A DNA stretch of 37,591 nt. Source: Bacteroidales bacterium. GTDB lineage: Bacteria; Bacteroidota; Bacteroidia; Bacteroidales; P3. The translations under genes were made by a program, and so were the position numbers. The stretch spans positions 1 to 37,591 of the forward strand of contig JAFTDW010000050.1 of NCBI GenBank assembly GCA_017454015.1, read 5' to 3'. Each line of letters starts with the position of its first letter. Positions within the stretch are counted from its first letter, which is position 1. Shown in pieces: positions 30,743 through 37,591 of this stretch. The notes beneath the pieces are model-generated. The model ran no database searches. It was not told the DNA's origin and saw only the letters and a list, made by a program, of their open reading frames with translations.

Positions 30743-32347
30743 TCAGAAACCCATGCCGAACATGTGCCAGAAGCGGTGCTCGAGCTGGAGCCATGCGTAG
30801 CAGGTCTCGTCGTAGACCGAGGTGGTATAGGCGTTGAGTATGCTGGCTATCTGTTCATTGGCTTCGTCGCGCTCGTACATCACCACGTCGCGCTCAAGTT
30901 CCGGCAGACCTTTGAACGCCTTGTTCTCGTAGTTCAGCACCTCGTCGAGCATTATTTTCTTGGTGCGCTGCCATGCCACGGTGGCCAGCTTGTTGGCCTT
31001 GCGGTATTTCCAGAGCACGGAGCCTTCGTTGTAGGCTTTTTGTCCGCACACGTCGAACTGCTGAGGCAGGTGCGTAGTGCCGCAGAAGATAGGAATGCGG
31101 GGGCTCTCGCCTGGGTTGTCGACGGACATCCAGCAGATGCCACCCACCTGGTCGGGCAGCCAGTTGCGCAGCTGAATGATATGCGAGTAGGAGCACCATG
31201 CAACGGCAATGGTGCGGCGGAACTCGACGGCACCGGGCTGCAGCATGTTGTAGGTGCGCTGCATGTAGCCGCCGAGCCAGGGGTTGGCTATGGGGCTTAT
31301 GATGGTGTCGTTGTAGATGTTGCCACGCTCGTTGCGACGGTTGACAATCTTGAGGTTCTGGCACATATCGAGCTCGGTGCCCTCGTAGGTGCTACGGAAC
31401 AGCTCTATGACCTTGCGCACGTCGACATTGGCGTCGGGACGGACAGAGAAAGGCAGCTCGTCCATATCCATGGTGAGGCCGAGGGATGGTGCCAGCATGT
31501 TGAGGATGAAGTACTCGCGTTCGCGGAAGTTCTTGTCGTTGGCATAGGAGCTGTTGAAGGCTTTCCAGAACACAAAGTCGCCCTTGCCGTCCCACAGCTT
31601 GTATTTGCGTGCCACCTTCTCGACGTTGTCGGAGGCCATGAAGTAGTCCTTGTTCTGGCGCTGCATCTTGCCGATGCGCGGTATGTTGGCGCTCACGCCC
31701 ACATGGTCGTCGGGTATGCGCTGGGCAGCCCAGACGCCGCCAATCTTGTCGGGGCCTTCGCCAAGTATCTCCATCTGCCACACCTCGTTCTTGTCGGCTA
31801 TGGTGATGCACTCACCTGCGTCGCCGTAGCCGTACTGCTTGATGAGCGAGCCGATGAGACGTATGGCGTCGCGTGCGTTGTCGCAGCGTTGCAGGGCTAT
31901 GCGCTGCAGCTCCTCGATGAGGAACATGCCGTTGGGGTTCTTCAGCACGTCGGGGCCGGAGAAGGTGGTCTCGCCCATTGCCAGCTGTTTCTCGTTGAGG
32001 CAGGGGTAGGCGGTGTTGAGGTAGGCGTAGGTGTGAGCGACCTGTGGTATGGTTCCGGCGAGTTTGAGGCCTGTGGTGTCGCCGTAGTAGCCTGTGTGCG
32101 CTGTGCCTTTATAGACAGGCACGGTGGCGCCGGTGCCGTAGTCGGCGGCAGGCTCGATGTGCATCCATGTGCGGTAGCGACCGTCGCAGGTATGGGAGGT
32201 TATGACAGAACCGTCGGTAGAGGCTCTGCGGCCCACCATGATACTGGTACAACTCTGCCCCTCGTATTCGTCGGAGGGAAGCGGCTGCGCCGTGGCGCCG
32301 AAGGAGACGACAAGAGCCGCAAAAATCAGCAAGAAGGCTTTTTTCAT
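30743..32347 (-). CDS. Secreted C69 family dipeptidase
   Basis: I start at 32347 (MKKAFLLIFAALVVSFGATA, a signal peptide), giving 534 residues; the in-frame Met 45 bp upstream adds a poor leader. The mature N terminus contains the nucleophile Cys33 in GQSCTSIMVGRRASTDGSVI. This is the hallmark of peptidase family C69 (dipeptidase A, an Ntn hydrolase). SHTCDGRYRTWMHIEP and the segment GMFLIEELQRIALQRCDNARDAI are also typical. It cleaves dipeptides and is probably periplasmic. It lies 72 bp downstream of the phosphofructokinase gene on the same strand and could be read from its promoter. Confidence 0.9.
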   Translation of the reverse strand: MKKAFLLIFAALVVSFGATAQPLPSDEYEGQSCTSIMVGRRASTDGSVITSHTCDGRYRTWMHIEPAADYGTGATVPVYKGTAHTGYYGDTTGLKLAGTIPQVAHTYAYLNTAYPCLNEKQLAMGETTFSGPDVLKNPNGMFLIEELQRIALQRCDNARDAIRLIGSLIKQYGYGDAGECITIADKNEVWQMEILGEGPDKIGGVWAAQRIPDDHVGVSANIPRIGKMQRQNKDYFMASDNVEKVARKYKLWDGKGDFVFWKAFNSSYANDKNFREREYFILNMLAPSLGLTMDMDELPFSVRPDANVDVRKVIELFRSTYEGTELDMCQNLKIVNRRNERGNIYNDTIISPIANPWLGGYMQRTYNMLQPGAVEFRRTIAVAWCSYSHIIQLRNWLPDQVGGICWMSVDNPGESPRIPIFCGTTHLPQQFDVCGQKAYNEGSVLWKYRKANKLATVAWQRTKKIMLDEVLNYENKAFKGLPELERDVVMYERDEANEQIASILNAYTTSVYDETCYAWLQLEHRFWHMFGMGF

Positions 32348-32419
32348 ACTTGGTATTGGGAATGAAAAGAATGTTTTACTCAGAGTAATCAAAGTAATCG
32401 GAATAATTGGAGTACTCTG

Positions 32420-33649
32420 TTACCACTCGAGGATTTTCATGAAGTCGTAGTCTTCGGGGTTGGGCAGGTATTTGGCGGCGGCGGCATAGTCGGCCGGGGT
32501 AATGTAGTCCATTATGTTGCGCACGTAGGCCTGAACCTCTGCGGAGTCGGGGTTGACCTGACGGGGCGGTATCTTGCCTGTGGCAGGGTCCTGAAGGTCT
32601 TTAAGGAAGAGGGGCGAGACGTTGCCCGCATGATCCACATAGACCATGCAGCCTGTGGCACCTTGCGAGAAGAGATTGTATACTCCCATGCCGAGCTGGG
32701 TGCAGTAGGTGAGGTCGTAGGCTATGGGCGTTTGGCAACGCACTTCGTAGCCTATCTCCACGGGGCGCGTCTTGGCCTTGATGCCCAAGGCTTTGAGTTT
32801 GCGTTCAAGCATGTCGTTGAAGAGCACGGCCTTGCTCACCTTGCCCAGTTCGGGGTGGCCGTGGTCGTCGTAGCTAAAGTTGACGCCGCTCTTCTTTATC
32901 TCGTCGTCGCTGAGCAGGTGGAACACACCCTCTGAGATCATGGCCGCGCCGTAGGGGACACCCATGATGTTACGCTTCACGATACAGGAGACCACGAGGT
33001 TGACAATCTTGTCGCAGGTGATGGTGGTGCGGTTGAAGAACTCGGGTATGACGACCATTGGGTAATGGCAGGCCTCGGCGATGCCGAAGGCGAGATGGCC
33101 GGCGGAGCGGCCCATGGCACTCACCACGAACCAGTTCTCGCTGGTGCGGGCATCCTCCATGACGGTGTTGCCAATGACGGTGCCCTGCGCCTTGGCGCTG
33201 TTGAAGCCGAAGGTGGGACTTGCGGCCGGCAGCGGCAGGTCGTTGTCTATAGTCTTGGGCACATGGATGTTGGCGATGGGGTAGTGATGGCTTTCGAGGA
33301 ACTTGGCGACGCGGTTGGCGGTGCTTGCGGTGTCGTCGCCGCCGACGGTGACCAGCAGCTTCACCTCGTTGTTGCGGAAAAAGTCGAGGTTGAAACGGTG
33401 CTCAAAGTCGTCGTCGGTAGGTTTGAAGCGGCTCATTTTAAGCATGGAGCCGCCGCGGTTGAAGATGTCGTCGGCCGTGAGGAAGTCGATGTCCTGCATA
33501 CGGGGCTTGTCGGTAAAGAGTGCGCTGTAGCCAGAGTGCAGGCCGATGACGCGGTAGCCGTGGCGCAGGAAGGTCTTGGCGACGGAGGCGACCACAGTGT
33601 TCATTCCCGGGGCGGGACCGCCGCCGGTGAGTATTGCTATAGATTGCAT
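32420..33649 (-). CDS. 6-phosphofructokinase, PPi-dependent type
   Basis: I start at 33649 (MQSIAILTGGGPAPGMN), giving 409 residues. A longer frame upstream runs through the promoter and the terminator of the neighbouring gene and is not credible. Residues 103-107 are GGDDT and 131-137 are PKTIDND. ATP enzymes have GGDGS and PGTIDND, while Asp106 and Lys132 are the residues that mark pyrophosphate-dependent enzymes. The sugar-binding MGR is at 179-181. The predicted reaction is therefore fructose 6-phosphate plus PPi to fructose 1,6-bisphosphate, which is reversible. A good promoter lies about 40 bp upstream. Confidence 0.9.
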   Translation of the reverse strand: MQSIAILTGGGPAPGMNTVVASVAKTFLRHGYRVIGLHSGYSALFTDKPRMQDIDFLTADDIFNRGGSMLKMSRFKPTDDDFEHRFNLDFFRNNEVKLLVTVGGDDTASTANRVAKFLESHHYPIANIHVPKTIDNDLPLPAASPTFGFNSAKAQGTVIGNTVMEDARTSENWFVVSAMGRSAGHLAFGIAEACHYPMVVIPEFFNRTTITCDKIVNLVVSCIVKRNIMGVPYGAAMISEGVFHLLSDDEIKKSGVNFSYDDHGHPELGKVSKAVLFNDMLERKLKALGIKAKTRPVEIGYEVRCQTPIAYDLTYCTQLGMGVYNLFSQGATGCMVYVDHAGNVSPLFLKDLQDPATGKIPPRQVNPDSAEVQAYVRNIMDYITPADYAAAAKYLPNPEDYDFMKILEW

Positions 33650-33690
33650 AACCAGTAAGTTGCTACTATTATATGTATGAATTATTTTTG

Positions 33691-33724
33691 CAAAGATACA
33701 CTTTTTTTTGCAAATAGCCTCAAA
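33691..33724 (-). promoter_or_regulatory. Promoter of the phosphofructokinase gene
   Basis: The minus strand has TATCTTTG at 33691-33698 and a TTTG at 33721-33724, spaced by 22 bp. The ATG at 33649 is about 35 nt after the expected start site. The -33 box lies next to the U-tract of the btuG terminator. Confidence 0.65.
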
Positions 33725-33731
33725 AAACACG

Positions 33732-33772
33732 AAAAAAACACGTGGGCAAAGCCTTGCGGCCCTGCCCACGTG
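33732..33772 (-). terminator. Rho-independent terminator of the btuB-btuG operon
   Basis: CACGTGGGCA (33739-33748) and TGCCCACGTG (33763-33772) form a 10-bp perfect stem. On the minus strand it is followed by seven T residues (33732-33738). It comes 21 bp after the btuG stop. Confidence 0.9.
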
Positions 33773-33793
33773 GAGTTGAAGTGAAGTTATTAA

Positions 33794-34852
33794 TCAAAAT
33801 ACGGTTTTGCAGGGATATAGACCTGTCTCGGCCTGCCATTTCTTGTTGCCGCGGAGGTCGAAGCAGAAAATGTCGCCATTGGCGCCGTAAACGCCGGTGC
33901 CGATGAAGAGGAGGTTTTTCTGAGGATCGACATTGAGGCAGTAGGCAGCGGAGAGCGAAGAGGCATGGCTCTGGAGCATTTCTTCGGAGAGAGCGGTGGC
34001 AATGTCGACTCTGTAGAACTTGGCTACGGGAGTCCAGTTCTCGTCGTACTCGGTGGCGTAGCCGTAGATGGTGTTGGAGTTATACACATCGAAGACGGTG
34101 AGAGCCACGGGCAGGGCGGTGACGCTGTTGTCGGTTGTGTTGACGACCACAGTCTTGGCGGGGTTGGCACCGTAGTCGCCAAGGCAGTTGACAACAATCT
34201 TAGTGCCGTCGAGGACTTTGACCATCTTAGGGTTGCTGCCCACGGTGATGCTGCCTGTCTCGGTGAAGTTGGCGAGGCGGACGACGCGCAGGGTGCTGTC
34301 GTAGTAGTAGTTGCCCTCGGCATCGGCAATGTAGCCGCTGCAGACATAGATGTTGCCGCCGGCTACGCAGAGCTGCTCGGGGTTGTTGCCGCCGAGCTGG
34401 CAGGTCTGTGCAATGGTGAGCGTAGCGGTGTCGATACGCACGACGCTGTGGGGGTTGTAGCAGCTTACATAGAGCTGGCCGTTGTGGGGCGCGATGTAGC
34501 GGGGGTAGAGGTCGCCCATGTCGATCTGCTTGGTGCTCTTGCCCGTGGCGGGGTCGACGACCTCTATCTTGTTGGACTCGGAGACGGTGACGTAGAGTTT
34601 GCTGCCATAGCGGACTACGTCGCAGGCGAGGTCGCCAAGGCCGCGGCCGTTGGCTTCGCTGAAGAAGCCTTGCTTGATGGTGCCTTCGTCGAGGTTGACG
34701 GCGTCAAGGGTGGCGTTGTTGCCGCCCCACGAGCCTTCGCAGAGCACATAGGCTTGCGGGGTCGCAATCTCGGGTTCGGGGTCGTCCTTTTTGCAGGAGA
34801 CGGCGGCTAACAAGGCAAGCACGCCGGCAATCATGAAAATGTGTTTTTTCAT
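33794..34852 (-). CDS. btuG: BtuG-like surface beta-propeller lipoprotein, vitamin B12 capture
   Basis: The 352-residue product has a lipobox LLAAVSC (Cys20). The mature part is built from repeated YncE/NHL-type blades: GDLACDVVRYGSKLYVTVSE, NKIEVVDPATGKSTKQIDMG, HNGQLYVSCYNPHSVVRIDT, AGGNIYVCSGY, and CLNVDPQKNLLFIGTG. Gut Bacteroides have a beta-propeller surface lipoprotein, BtuG, encoded beside btuB, that binds B12 very tightly and passes it to BtuB. This gene lies 66 bp downstream of a TonB-dependent receptor gene under a cobalamin riboswitch, so BtuG is the natural call. A generic YncE-like protein is the alternative. Confidence 0.8.
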   Translation of the reverse strand: MKKHIFMIAGVLALLAAVSCKKDDPEPEIATPQAYVLCEGSWGGNNATLDAVNLDEGTIKQGFFSEANGRGLGDLACDVVRYGSKLYVTVSESNKIEVVDPATGKSTKQIDMGDLYPRYIAPHNGQLYVSCYNPHSVVRIDTATLTIAQTCQLGGNNPEQLCVAGGNIYVCSGYIADAEGNYYYDSTLRVVRLANFTETGSITVGSNPKMVKVLDGTKIVVNCLGDYGANPAKTVVVNTTDNSVTALPVALTVFDVYNSNTIYGYATEYDENWTPVAKFYRVDIATALSEEMLQSHASSLSAAYCLNVDPQKNLLFIGTGVYGANGDIFCFDLRGNKKWQAETGLYPCKTVF

Positions 34853-34918
34853 TGTTTTGAAAGTTTTTAGGGTTATACTTTTATGATTTTTTTCTTGGTA
34901 TTCTGAATAATTTGGGGA

Positions 34919-37000
34919 TTAGATATTTAGTATTAGCACAAGCAGGTAGTTGCGGCCCATCATGGGGTAGTTGCGCACTACTTCGTACTGCACGTCGAAG
35001 AGGTTCTGCACCTTGAAGCGCGCGGTAATCTCAACGGGTTTTCTGTCTTTGCGCAGCACAAACTGGCGGCCAATGGCGACGGAGTGGTCGGCGTAGGCTG
35101 GCAGCTCGCTCTGCGGTGTGTTTTGCTGAAGGCTGTAGCGTTTGCCTACGCACATGACATCGTAGACCACATCGACCCAGCGGCTGTGCATGGCGAGGCC
35201 TGCGCCGCCGCTGTGGCGCGGCGTGTAGGGTATCTGGTGGCCGTAGGTTTTGCTGCCTGGGGTGGTGGAGTCTACGGCGCACTGGAGGCTGTAGCTCAGG
35301 TGTGCAGTCCACTCTACGCCACCAAGTTCCATGTCGAGGTCGACGCGGGTGTCGAGGCCATTGATACCCACCTTGCCGAGGTTGGCCATGGACCAGAGGT
35401 ACATGTTTTGCATGGGCATGGCAATGATTTTGTTGCTGACAAGGTTGTGGTAAGCGTCGACTGTGGCAGCCATACGTCCCTTGCCGCTGGCAAGGAGGCG
35501 TGTGTGCGCTAAGCCGAGGTTGACCTGATGGGCGTGCTCTGGCTGAAGGACATGGCTTACGGTGTAGTAGTAGAGCTCGTTGAAGGTGGGGATGCGGTAG
35601 GTCTCCTTGTAATAGAGACGGGCTTTGAGGGAGGAGCGCGGCAGGCTTGCAATGGTGTAGTTCACACCGCAATAGGGGGTGAGCTTTGTGGGGTAGCGTT
35701 GCTGCGGGGCGTCGGCGGGCATGTCGGCTATGGCGGTGACAAGGAGGTTGGCATTGGCGGCGAGCCTGTCGCCGGCGTACTCGGCGGCGAGTGCCGCGAG
35801 GAGTGAGGAGCGGCTGACATGGCTGTTGCGTGGCAGGTTGCTGAGCAGCGAAGAGTGCCATGCGTCGCCGCTTGCGGCGACGGAGAGCCCGAAGGGGGTT
35901 GTGTAGCGGTAGCAAAGGCTGCCGTAGAGTTCCCGCTGGCGGTAGTCGTTGTGGATGAAGTTGCCCTGGGTGTTTGGGGCGGCGGTGTCCTCGTAGATGT
36001 CGAGGCTTTGCTGCAGTTTGCCGAGCAGCTGCAGGCTGTGGGCGTGGAGGTTGAGGCGGTAGCGTGCCTGCACGAAGGAGAGACGCTCCTCGCTGTGCTC
36101 GGAGGCTTTGATGTGGTATAGGCGCACGGGGCCTGGCAGTGCGTGGTAGGAGGAGAGGTGGTGGGCTTTGATGGAGAGATGGCGTTGGTCCGAGGGGCGA
36201 TATAGGAGGTTGGCATCGAGCGTGGTGCTGTGCATCTGGGAGTTGCGGCGCACCTCGCGCGAGCTGCTGTCTTGGCGGGAGGAGGTGTAGTAGAGGGTGA
36301 ATGGGTAGTCTCCGCGGCACCGAGTGTGGTTGCCCTGCAGCGAGAAGCTGAGCTTTTCGGTGACACGTTGCTGCCATGCCAAGGATGGGGCGAGGAGGCC
36401 GAAGGAGCCGCCCCTGAAAGCGAGACGCAGGCGCGTTGGGTGCTCTTTGTCGACGGTGGGGAGGCTGCTTTCGAGGCTGAGGAGGTTGCCGGCGGAGTAG
36501 GCACGAGCCGACTGCAGAAGGCCGTCGTACTGGGAGGAGGTGAAGCTGACGTGGCGCACCCCTTCGACGAGGTAGCTGCCGAGGTCGACCTGGCCGTTCT
36601 GGGCGTCGCCGACAACGATGCCGTCGATGACGAGGCTGCTGAACTGACTGCTGAGGCCGCGTGCCGAGAAGCTCTTGATGCCGCCTATGCCGCCGTAGTC
36701 GCGGATGGTGACGCCGGTGAACTCCTTGGCAACGTCGCTGAGCTGGGAGGAGAGGTGCCGCTCAAGGGTTTCCTGGGAGATGGTCTGCGTTGGGGCAGTG
36801 GTGGATACGTTGTTGCGTGGAGCCACGGCGCTGACGCGCACCTCGCGGAGGCGAGTGGGGTGCTTGGCGGCGGTGTCGGACGGCTGCTGGGCATGCAGGA
36901 GGATGGCCGAAAGGGAGAGCACGGCGAAGAGTGCCACAGCCTTTAGGGACTGCAACGCACGCATCAAAAGACCATCATGCCCGATAGCGTTTCGTATCAT
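34919..37000 (-). CDS. btuB: TonB-dependent outer-membrane receptor, BtuB-like
   Basis: The chosen start is the ATG at 37000, directly after an A8 run, giving 693 residues. A second good start at 36964 (MRALQSLKAVALFAVLSLSA) would give 681. A longer frame to 37108 runs through the riboswitch and is rejected. After the signal peptide comes a TonB-box-like LREVRVSA. A plug domain follows (TISQETLERHLSSQLSDVAK, IRDYGGIGGIKSFSARGLSS, LVIDGIVVGDAQNGQVDLGS), then a long beta-barrel ending YPMMGRNYLLVLILNI. The cobalamin riboswitch in the leader and the BtuG-like partner downstream point to import of vitamin B12 or other corrinoids. Confidence 0.92.
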   Translation of the reverse strand: MIRNAIGHDGLLMRALQSLKAVALFAVLSLSAILLHAQQPSDTAAKHPTRLREVRVSAVAPRNNVSTTAPTQTISQETLERHLSSQLSDVAKEFTGVTIRDYGGIGGIKSFSARGLSSQFSSLVIDGIVVGDAQNGQVDLGSYLVEGVRHVSFTSSQYDGLLQSARAYSAGNLLSLESSLPTVDKEHPTRLRLAFRGGSFGLLAPSLAWQQRVTEKLSFSLQGNHTRCRGDYPFTLYYTSSRQDSSSREVRRNSQMHSTTLDANLLYRPSDQRHLSIKAHHLSSYHALPGPVRLYHIKASEHSEERLSFVQARYRLNLHAHSLQLLGKLQQSLDIYEDTAAPNTQGNFIHNDYRQRELYGSLCYRYTTPFGLSVAASGDAWHSSLLSNLPRNSHVSRSSLLAALAAEYAGDRLAANANLLVTAIADMPADAPQQRYPTKLTPYCGVNYTIASLPRSSLKARLYYKETYRIPTFNELYYYTVSHVLQPEHAHQVNLGLAHTRLLASGKGRMAATVDAYHNLVSNKIIAMPMQNMYLWSMANLGKVGINGLDTRVDLDMELGGVEWTAHLSYSLQCAVDSTTPGSKTYGHQIPYTPRHSGGAGLAMHSRWVDVVYDVMCVGKRYSLQQNTPQSELPAYADHSVAIGRQFVLRKDRKPVEITARFKVQNLFDVQYEVVRNYPMMGRNYLLVLILNI

Positions 37001-37040
37001 TTTTTTTGCGACCCTTTCCTCGAGGGCTTTGATGTAGCAT

Positions 37041-37244
37041 GGCTTGGCAGGTCTTCTGACTTTCCTGCTTGCTTCCCCATGCCTTCCCACGCGCCTATGG
37101 CGGCGCACAGTGGCTTGTTTGCTGCTTGGGGAGCTTTGTCTTGCAGGATTACAGCAGCGGGACTGTTGCCGATTTTCACGGCATTCCCTTTTGACACACA
37201 GAGGGTTGCAGCACTTTCACAACTCTCTACACGGTGACCAAACC
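37041..37244 (-). promoter_or_regulatory. Cobalamin (B12) riboswitch
   Basis: Read on the minus strand, the conserved core AGGGAATGCCGTGAAAATCG is followed by GGCAACAGTCCCGCTGCTGT, the B12-box region. The 3' side has AAGTCAGAAGACCTGCC, the conserved J6/3-P3 end. The closing stem P1 can be traced: GGTTTGG (37238-37244) pairs with CCAAGCC (37041-37047) with one G-T pair. The promoter -7 box is 6 bp upstream, so P1 starts at or near the first transcribed base. About 40 nt separate the aptamer from the btuB start. That stretch contains CCTCGAGG and the A8 run and may hold the expression platform. High cobalamin should lower btuB-btuG expression. Confidence 0.93.
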
Positions 37245-37249
37245 GAATG

Positions 37250-37283
37250 CAAAGATACGAAAAAAAACTAAATGATTACTAAA
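37250..37283 (-). promoter_or_regulatory. Promoter of the btuB-btuG operon
   Basis: The minus strand has TATCTTTG at 37250-37257 (exact -7 consensus). TTTA (37280-37283) lies 22 bp upstream as a weak -33 element. The REP-like element at 37285 abuts the -33 side. Confidence 0.7.
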
Positions 37284-37284
37284 G

Positions 37285-37332
37285 GTGACATCTAAAAATA
37301 GCCTCGGAGAGGCTAACTCTCAATTGTTGAGA
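37285..37332. repeat. REP-like double-hairpin element, copy 3
   Basis: The element starts GTGACATCTAAAAATAG and then has TAGCCTC-GGA-GAGGCTA (37299-37315, identical in stem to the 30254 hairpin). TCTCAA-TTG-TTGAGA (37318-37332) occupies the position of hairpin 2 in the other copies, with a different stem. It separates the btuB promoter from repeat array B. Confidence 0.7.
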
Positions 37333-37370
37333 CCCGCGAACTTGTTGAGCGAACCCCGCACAAGGAACCA

Positions 37371-37591
37371 TTGGTCATGAGCACAGATGAAATCAAAAAT
37401 ATGTACAGCGAATAACTGAGGTCATGTGACGAGCCTGCGAACTGAGGTCATGAGCACCTATGAAATAAAAACAAGGACAGCGAATAATACCTTAAAATAA
37501 AAAATAATGAAATGAGCAGCACCTATGAAATAAAAACATGAATAGCGAATAACTGAGGTCATGAGCACCTATGAAATTTAAAACATGAATA
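37371..37591 (+). repeat. Array B of the MSTYEIK short-ORF repeat, running off the window
   Basis: Units with ATG at 37377 (MSTDEIKNMYSE), 37450 (MSTYEIKTRTANNTLK), 37512 (MSSTYEIKT) and 37561 (MSTYEI), plus a partial GAGGTCATGTGACGAGCC at 37419, fill the right end. Bases 37414-37493 match array A (10331-10410) at 79 of 80 positions. The 3' stop codons differ between units, so the peptides are not all equal. The array continues beyond the window. Confidence 0.8.

Noticed and set aside
32420-33649. ATP-dependent phosphofructokinase
   Set aside because: GGDDT and PKTIDND replace the GGDGS and PGTIDND of ATP enzymes, so the PPi type is more likely.
33650-33769. Extended phosphofructokinase frame starting at 33769
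   Set aside because: It would run through the promoter boxes and the upstream terminator; the family start MQSIAILTGGG is at 33649.
37001-37108. Extended btuB reading frame starting at 37108
   Set aside because: The extra 36 codons lie across the 3' end of the cobalamin riboswitch and give a basic stretch without signal peptide; the ATG at 37000 follows an A8 run and is followed by a signal peptide.

Overview
This window looks like the chromosome of a GC-rich member of the Bacteroidales (Bacteroidota). The signs are a Bat (aerotolerance) operon, promoters with the Bacteroidetes -7 box TATCTTTG, lipoproteins with short lipoboxes, a fimbrillin-type surface lipoprotein, a BtuB/BtuG vitamin B12 locus under a cobalamin riboswitch, a PPi-type phosphofructokinase, and SH3/TPR BatE and RseC proteins of Bacteroidetes type. 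I cannot name the genus from sequence alone.

Layout. 1-3358 (+): end of batC, batD, batE and rseC, followed by a small unknown gene. 3776-5893 (-): a fused ResB-CcsA cytochrome c assembly protein. 6096-10192 (-): a three-gene envelope operon (beta-barrel protein, imelysin lipoprotein, di-heme oxidoreductase lipoprotein), probably for iron or another metal. 10193-10593: promoter, a repeat array and a strong terminator. 10594-11628 (-): a secreted PepSY-like protein. 11776-19865 (-): ABC exporter natA/natB, ileS, an M20 amidohydrolase and purA. 20056-21225 (+): a REP-associated (HUH) transposase-like gene with an unusual C-terminal domain. 21294-22720 (-): initiator tRNA-fMet, nadD and a secreted unknown. 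22891-27156 (+): phosphopantetheinyl transferase, a VIT-vWA-TonB fusion and a lipoprotein with a possible His/Cys protease dyad. 27100-30610 is a visibly more AT-rich accessory stretch: a 5'-truncated FISUMP-type fragment, a small peptide, a fimbrillin-like lipoprotein, a hairpin cluster and an orphan antitoxin-like gene. 30743-33649 (-): a C69 dipeptidase and phosphofructokinase. 33794-37257 (-): btuB-btuG with riboswitch and promoter. The right end is a second repeat array.

The most striking content is repetitive rather than a gene cluster. (1) A 64-bp palindromic sequence occurs at 63/64 identity inside two unrelated genes, ccsBA and ileS, translated in two different frames; the coding strand is open in all three frames. 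This resembles the protein-coding palindromic elements known from Rickettsia. (2) A family of REP-like elements made of consecutive small hairpins occurs at three intergenic sites; the stems differ in sequence but keep pairing. A RAYT-like gene lies in the same window. (3) An ATG-containing short repeat (peptide MSTYEIKTRTAN) occurs in two arrays and in one diverged copy. Its coding character is suggested but not proven.

Limits: all family assignments come from reading the translations and from memory of the families. No database search or folding program was run.
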